Below the pieces are notes generated by a model. It was given only the letters and a program-made list of their open reading frames with translations, had not been told where the DNA came from and made no database searches. Below, piece after piece: positions 62,721-64,000 of a stretch of DNA of 64,000 nucleotides; the stretch's first letter is position 1, and every line of letters begins with the position of its first letter. The stretch spans positions 47,026,323 to 47,090,322 of the forward strand of contig NC_053398.1 of assembly GCF_905171765.1 (NCBI RefSeq), given 5' to 3'. Source of the stretch: Bufo bufo (lineage: Eukaryota > Chordata > Amphibia > Anura > Bufonidae). Made by a program: the position numbers and the translations under genes.

Positions 62721-63964
62721 GGAAAAGAACAGCCATGCCACCGGTTGGGCATACAGGTGCGGGAGAACCATGTGACCCAACAGGAGAAAAGCACGGAATA
62801 TGCAAGAAGCCTCATAACAAGGGAGAAACCCCAAGGAAGCAACAGTGAAGACTGCCAGCACTCCAGGACAAATGCCTGGGAGAAAGTCCCAAATGCAAGA
62901 AGAAGGCAAAGGGGAACACCCAGCTCAGCCGAAGGCTGGAGAGAAAGAAGGACAGCACCGCGTATTAGAGCTACCTAACATTCTAATTGTCTCAGGCCAA
63001 AGCACAAACACCCTGAGGCCAACCCCTGACAGGCCAGGGGAGCAAGGAAACATGGAATCACTGAAGGCCAAACGAGTGAGGGAAGCCATAGCAAGGCTCA
63101 CATGTGAAGGAAGCAGGTCTCCCCTCACCGCAAAGCAGGTGAAGTTAAGCGCCCTATTGAAAGGAGAAAATCCCAAAGGCGCTAAGGGAAACCGCCAACC
63201 CCTGGAAGGGGAGGGGGTTGTAAGTAAAAGCCAGGAAAAGAGAAAAGATAAGACCTGCATCCCAAAACCAGGAGACGAGGAACGAGCCTCTGAAAACAAA
63301 ATTATCGCTGAGAAGCGCAAGACCGGAGAAACTCTGTCCAAACGAAGTATCAGGGAAAAAAGGGGACCAGATGGAGGCCCAGGAAATCTCAGCAGGGACA
63401 CACTGGAGTGAGGGAAGCCATAGCAAGGCTCACATATGAAGGGAGCAGGTCTCCCCCCGCCGCGAAGCAGGTGAAGTTAAGCGCCCTATTGAAAGGTGAA
63501 AACCCCAAAGGCGATAAGGGAAACCGCCAACCCTTGGAAAGGGAGGGGGTTGTAAGTAAAGGCCAGGAAAAAAAGATAAGATAAGACCTGCATCCCAAAA
63601 CCAGGAGACGAGGAACGAGCCTTTGAAAACAAAATATCGCTGAAAAGCGCAAGACCAGAGAAACGCTGGCCAAATGAAGTATCAGGGAGATGCAGGCCCA
63701 GGAAATCTCAGCAGGGACACACTCACTGGACTGAGAGACATGGGAGGAGAAGGGGAGTACTCCCAACAGTCTAAGGAGGAAGGTTCTACAAACAGGAGGA
63801 AGTCCCTCCCTAAGGTGGAAATGCAAACCGTAGCACTAAACCACTCAATACCAGGTACTTGACGTGGGAGGATGGGAAGATAGACACGAATCCCAAGAGG
63901 TCCACAAGGCTATTGGAACCCACAAGGGGAACAATCAACCCAGGCCCCTCCCAAATAACGATTA
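62721..63964. repeat. purine-rich sequence with ~330-bp tandem duplication
   Basis: The unit starting gtgagggaagccatagcaag at 63076 recurs at 63408 (period 332 bp), and the second copy runs to about 63723 with small deletions. Long open frames on both strands (62845-63411 plus, 62925-63401 minus) follow from low stop density in this composition. It may be internal sequence of a DIRS relative; no protein motif was recognised. Confidence 0.6.
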
Positions 63965-64000
63965 TCATACAGAATCTGTGTGGTCAAATGAACGGGGACA

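Noticed and set aside
62845..63411. 188-codon plus-strand ORF, lysine- and glutamate-rich
   Set aside because: It is interrupted by the start of the next tandem unit, has no motif, and a long frame exists on the other strand too; composition explains it.
1..63964. tRNA, rRNA or snRNA genes
   Set aside because: Looked for cloverleaf-type A/B boxes and known small-RNA cores by eye; none was convincing. A tRNAscan or Rfam search would be decisive.

Overview
The window reads as vertebrate nuclear DNA, most likely an anuran amphibian. It has intron/exon structure with GT-AG splice sites, only two recognisable host genes, and a very dense mixture of transposon classes that is typical of frogs: several Tc1/mariner lineages, Ty3/gypsy chromoviruses, DIRS tyrosine-recombinase retrotransposons, L1 and CR1-like LINEs, a Penelope-like element, and many palindromic MITEs with TTAA ends. 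The species call is inference; no rRNA, tRNA or mitochondrial marker is present.

Host genes. At the left, on the minus strand, is one exon (1995-2868) encoding leucine-rich repeats followed by the start of a Roc-type GTPase domain (ROCO/MFHAS1-like). At the right, also on the minus strand, are the last four coding exons of a PHRF1-like gene (58490-58667, 55963-56027, 55499-55627, 53505-53654). Their splice phases agree and they end in a TAA. Two further exon-like segments (14998-15046 and 47833-47938, plus strand) have good splice sites but no recognised product.

Layout. 1-5.97 kb: MITE, a solo LTR in a TA microsatellite, the LRR-Roc exon, AT-rich repeats and a ~1.1 kb minisatellite. 5.97-14.3 kb: a Ty3/gypsy chromovirus with both LTRs and 5-bp duplications, broken by two LTR-like insertions and a Tc1 element, each with its own target duplication. 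15.1-18.4 kb: a palindromic MITE split by a chimeric L1 plus Penelope insertion with a 16-bp duplication. 21.6-27.4 kb: an L1 whose 5' third is inverted in the way twin priming predicts. 27.7-28.9 kb: a CR1-like LINE tail. 29.6-30.7 kb: Tc1. 31.5-35.1 kb: a decayed plus-strand DIRS. 36.0-47.4 kb: a minus-strand DIRS opened by layers of insertions (two Penelope-type palindromes, a young non-autonomous LTR element with near-identical 1069-bp LTRs, and two Tc1 elements). 47.4-53 kb: mainly MITEs. 53-58.7 kb: PHRF1 3' end with Tc1 and MITE insertions in its introns, including a Tc1 with a full-length ORF. 59-64 kb: foldback MITEs, an L1 ORF1 fragment, DIRS-type terminal repeats and a ~330-bp tandem duplication.

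No operon-like cooperation is expected. Functionally the window is two host-gene ends separated by about 50 kb of nested mobile DNA whose duplications allow a relative order of events to be read. All coordinates of repeats without a target duplication are approximate.
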